Positions 62,955 through 64,000 of a stretch of DNA of 64,000 nt are shown here, piece after piece (the first letter of the stretch is position 1; each line of letters begins with the position of its first letter). Both the position numbers and the translations under genes were made by a program. The notes beneath the pieces were generated by a model that ran no database searches, was not told the DNA's origin, and saw only the letters and a list, made by a program, of their open reading frames with translations. The stretch comes from Pseudomonas anguilliseptica (lineage in GTDB: Bacteria > Pseudomonadota > Gammaproteobacteria > Pseudomonadales > Pseudomonadaceae), in NCBI RefSeq assembly GCF_021375795.1, contig NZ_JAEIOI010000002.1:620001-684000 (forward strand), read 5' to 3'.

Positions 62955-63200
62955 TCAGTCAGCCTTATCAGTCGAACGAATTGAGGGTTTGCGGCGTGAA
63001 ACAGGGGCAACATGCGCTGAGCCGTTATTCAGGGCAATCATCAGCGCACTCAGCCAGTGGCCCATCAGGGCAAACAGGTCACCCGCGCCGACCTGGCGAT
63101 TGGCGGTCTTCAGCACGCGATGCAGGCAGGCATCATCGTCGTGGCTCGAGGTGGGTGACTTGAGCAAATCGCGCAGTGATTCTTCAAACGGATCGTGCAT
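62955..63200 (-). CDS. crfX: Small protein CrfX
   Basis: An 81-residue protein found next to cmpX in Pseudomonas (PA1774 position). Start MHDPFEESLRDLL with GAGG 6 nt upstream; an in-frame GTG four codons earlier lacks an RBS. It has an acidic N-terminal half, one hydrophobic segment (LFALMGHWLSALMIAL, about 46-61) and a basic C-terminus. It may be a membrane-associated regulator, but no function is established to my knowledge. Together with cmpX probably one transcript. Confidence 0.8.
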   Translation of the reverse strand: MHDPFEESLRDLLKSPTSSHDDDACLHRVLKTANRQVGAGDLFALMGHWLSALMIALNNGSAHVAPVSRRKPSIRSTDKAD

Positions 63201-63254
63201 GGCGCACCTCACAGGATGTGACGGCTAGACGAGGCATAAACAGAGCAAGTCACA

Positions 63255-64000
63255 TCAGATCCAGCGCAAGCGGCGAAACAACAGCCACTGTCCCAGTGCT
63301 ACAACGGCCATCAGCGAGCAGGCCAACAGAAAACCGTGAGGGCTTTCCGAACCGGGAATACCACCGACGTTGATCCCCAGCAGCCCGGTGAGAAAGCTCA
63401 TCGGCAGGAATATCCCGGTGATGATGCCGAAGCGGTACATGGTGCGGTTCATCCGCTCATCCATGCGCCGGTTTTCGGCTTCCAGCAGCAGGCTGACGCG
63501 CTCGCGGCTGAGCTCCAGCTCTTCCAGATAACGGGTCAGGCGGTTATTTAGCTCATTCCAGTAGCTGCTGTCGCCGCCGACAAACCAGGCCTGGGCACTG
63601 GCCGTCAGTTGTCCGTATATATCACGCTGCGGTGCCAGAAAACGCCGCAGGCTGGCTGCACGTCGGCGCATCTGCAGCAACTCGGTGTGATCCAGCGTGC
63701 TGGTCTGCTCGTCATCGGCGAGTTCTTCCTGCTCATCGATCTGCTCGGAGAGCTCGCCAATCAACAGTTCGATCTTGTCCGTCAGGTAATGCGCCAGGCG
63801 CAGAATCAGCTCTGCCGAGGTTTTCGGCCCACGCCCGGCCAGCAGGTCTTCGATCAGGGCTTCGGTGGCCATCAATGGCCGCAGACGCAGAGAAATTGCA
63901 CGCTGCGCATCGGCAAAGATACGCACCGACACCATGTCTTCCGGTTCGGCGCCGGGATTGAGGTTCAACCCCCGCAGAAATAGCAGCAACTGCTGCTCGG
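63255..64000 (-). CDS. cmaX: CorA-like Mg/Zn transporter CmaX (5' part beyond window)
   Basis: The visible 248 codons run off the window edge without a start. CorA/ZntB family: a long cytoplasmic helical domain with coiled-coil acidic helices, then two C-terminal membrane helices (FGIITGIFLPMSFLTGLLG and FLLACSLMAVVALGQWLLF). The selectivity-loop motif between them reads GIN (LLGINVGGIPG), as in ZntB, instead of the GMN of CorA. That hints at zinc or a broader divalent cation range, or export. Ends with basic RRLRW. Located 54 bp upstream of crfX in the same direction; cmaX-crfX-cmpX-sigX is the known Pseudomonas order. Confidence 0.9.
   Translation of the reverse strand, partial: EQQLLLFLRGLNLNPGAEPEDMVSVRIFADAQRAISLRLRPLMATEALIEDLLAGRGPKTSAELILRLAHYLTDKIELLIGELSEQIDEQEELADDEQTSTLDHTELLQMRRRAASLRRFLAPQRDIYGQLTASAQAWFVGGDSSYWNELNNRLTRYLEELELSRERVSLLLEAENRRMDERMNRTMYRFGIITGIFLPMSFLTGLLGINVGGIPGSESPHGFLLACSLMAVVALGQWLLFRRLRWI

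Noticed and set aside
1..64000. CRISPR array, prophage or integrase-bearing island
   Set aside because: No regularly spaced repeats, phage structural genes, integrases or transposase genes were seen anywhere in the window.

Overview
This is a chromosomal segment of a Pseudomonas (sensu lato) genome. It is GC-rich, has strong G/C third-position bias, and carries rare GTG and TTG starts. From memory, its gene order matches the P. aeruginosa PAO1 interval PA1821 to PA1773: ldcA, dnaQ-rnhA, gloB, mltD, yejABEF, fabI, ppiD, hupB, lon, clpXP, tig, tRNAs, folD, cysS, glnS, ppiB, lpxH, usp, acnB, the nitrate assimilation cluster, then oprF-sigX-cmpX-crfX-cmaX. The species cannot be fixed from sequence alone.

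Layout. 1-5.1 kb (minus strand): a truncated crotonase gene, lysine decarboxylase, and a methyltransferase-rnhA-dnaQ group. 5.1-17.4 kb (plus): gloB, the lipoprotein transglycosylase mltD, and a Yej-type oligopeptide importer with two tandem binding proteins, ending in fabI. A HDOD-GAF gene on the minus strand separates mltD from the importer. 17.5-26.5 kb (minus): the proteostasis block ppiD, hupB, lon, clpX, clpP, tig and tRNA-Leu/His/Arg. 26.7-37.1 kb: housekeeping genes in both directions (folD, a lipoprotein deacetylase, cysS, glnS, ppiB-lpxH, an SPFH protein, miaE, an Anr-box universal stress protein, a DUF1289 protein). A MITE-like palindrome lies just upstream of glnS. 37.5-40.1 kb: acnB. 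40.2-60.2 kb: nitrate assimilation. 60.3-64 kb (minus): the oprF/sigX envelope-stress locus.

The most interesting structure is regulatory. Four transcription units of the nitrate region begin with the same three-part arrangement: a sigma-54 -24/-12 promoter (GG-N10-GC), then two RNA hairpins with hexanucleotide loops carrying A at position 1 and G at position 4 (the ANTAR target), then an intrinsic terminator. The units are nasST, nrtABD, nasA plus a kinase gene, and nirBD-nasC-cobA. Three of the four terminators share bases with the second hairpin, so hairpin and terminator exclude each other. This fits nitrogen limitation (NtrC/sigma-54) starting transcription and nitrate or nitrite (NasS releasing NasT) allowing read-through. 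The regulator operon nasST appears to be under the same switch, which would make the circuit self-reinforcing.

How the genes work together. NrtABD and NasA import nitrate. NasC reduces it to nitrite and NirBD reduces nitrite to ammonium. CobA makes the precorrin-2 branch needed for siroheme in NirB. A PP2C-Ser/Thr kinase fusion is co-transcribed with nasA and may add phosphorylation control. Between alaC and nrtA lies a variable patch: a lower-GC DUF6630-like gene, a perfect 20-bp hairpin, and two divergent small genes sharing a LexA (SOS) box.
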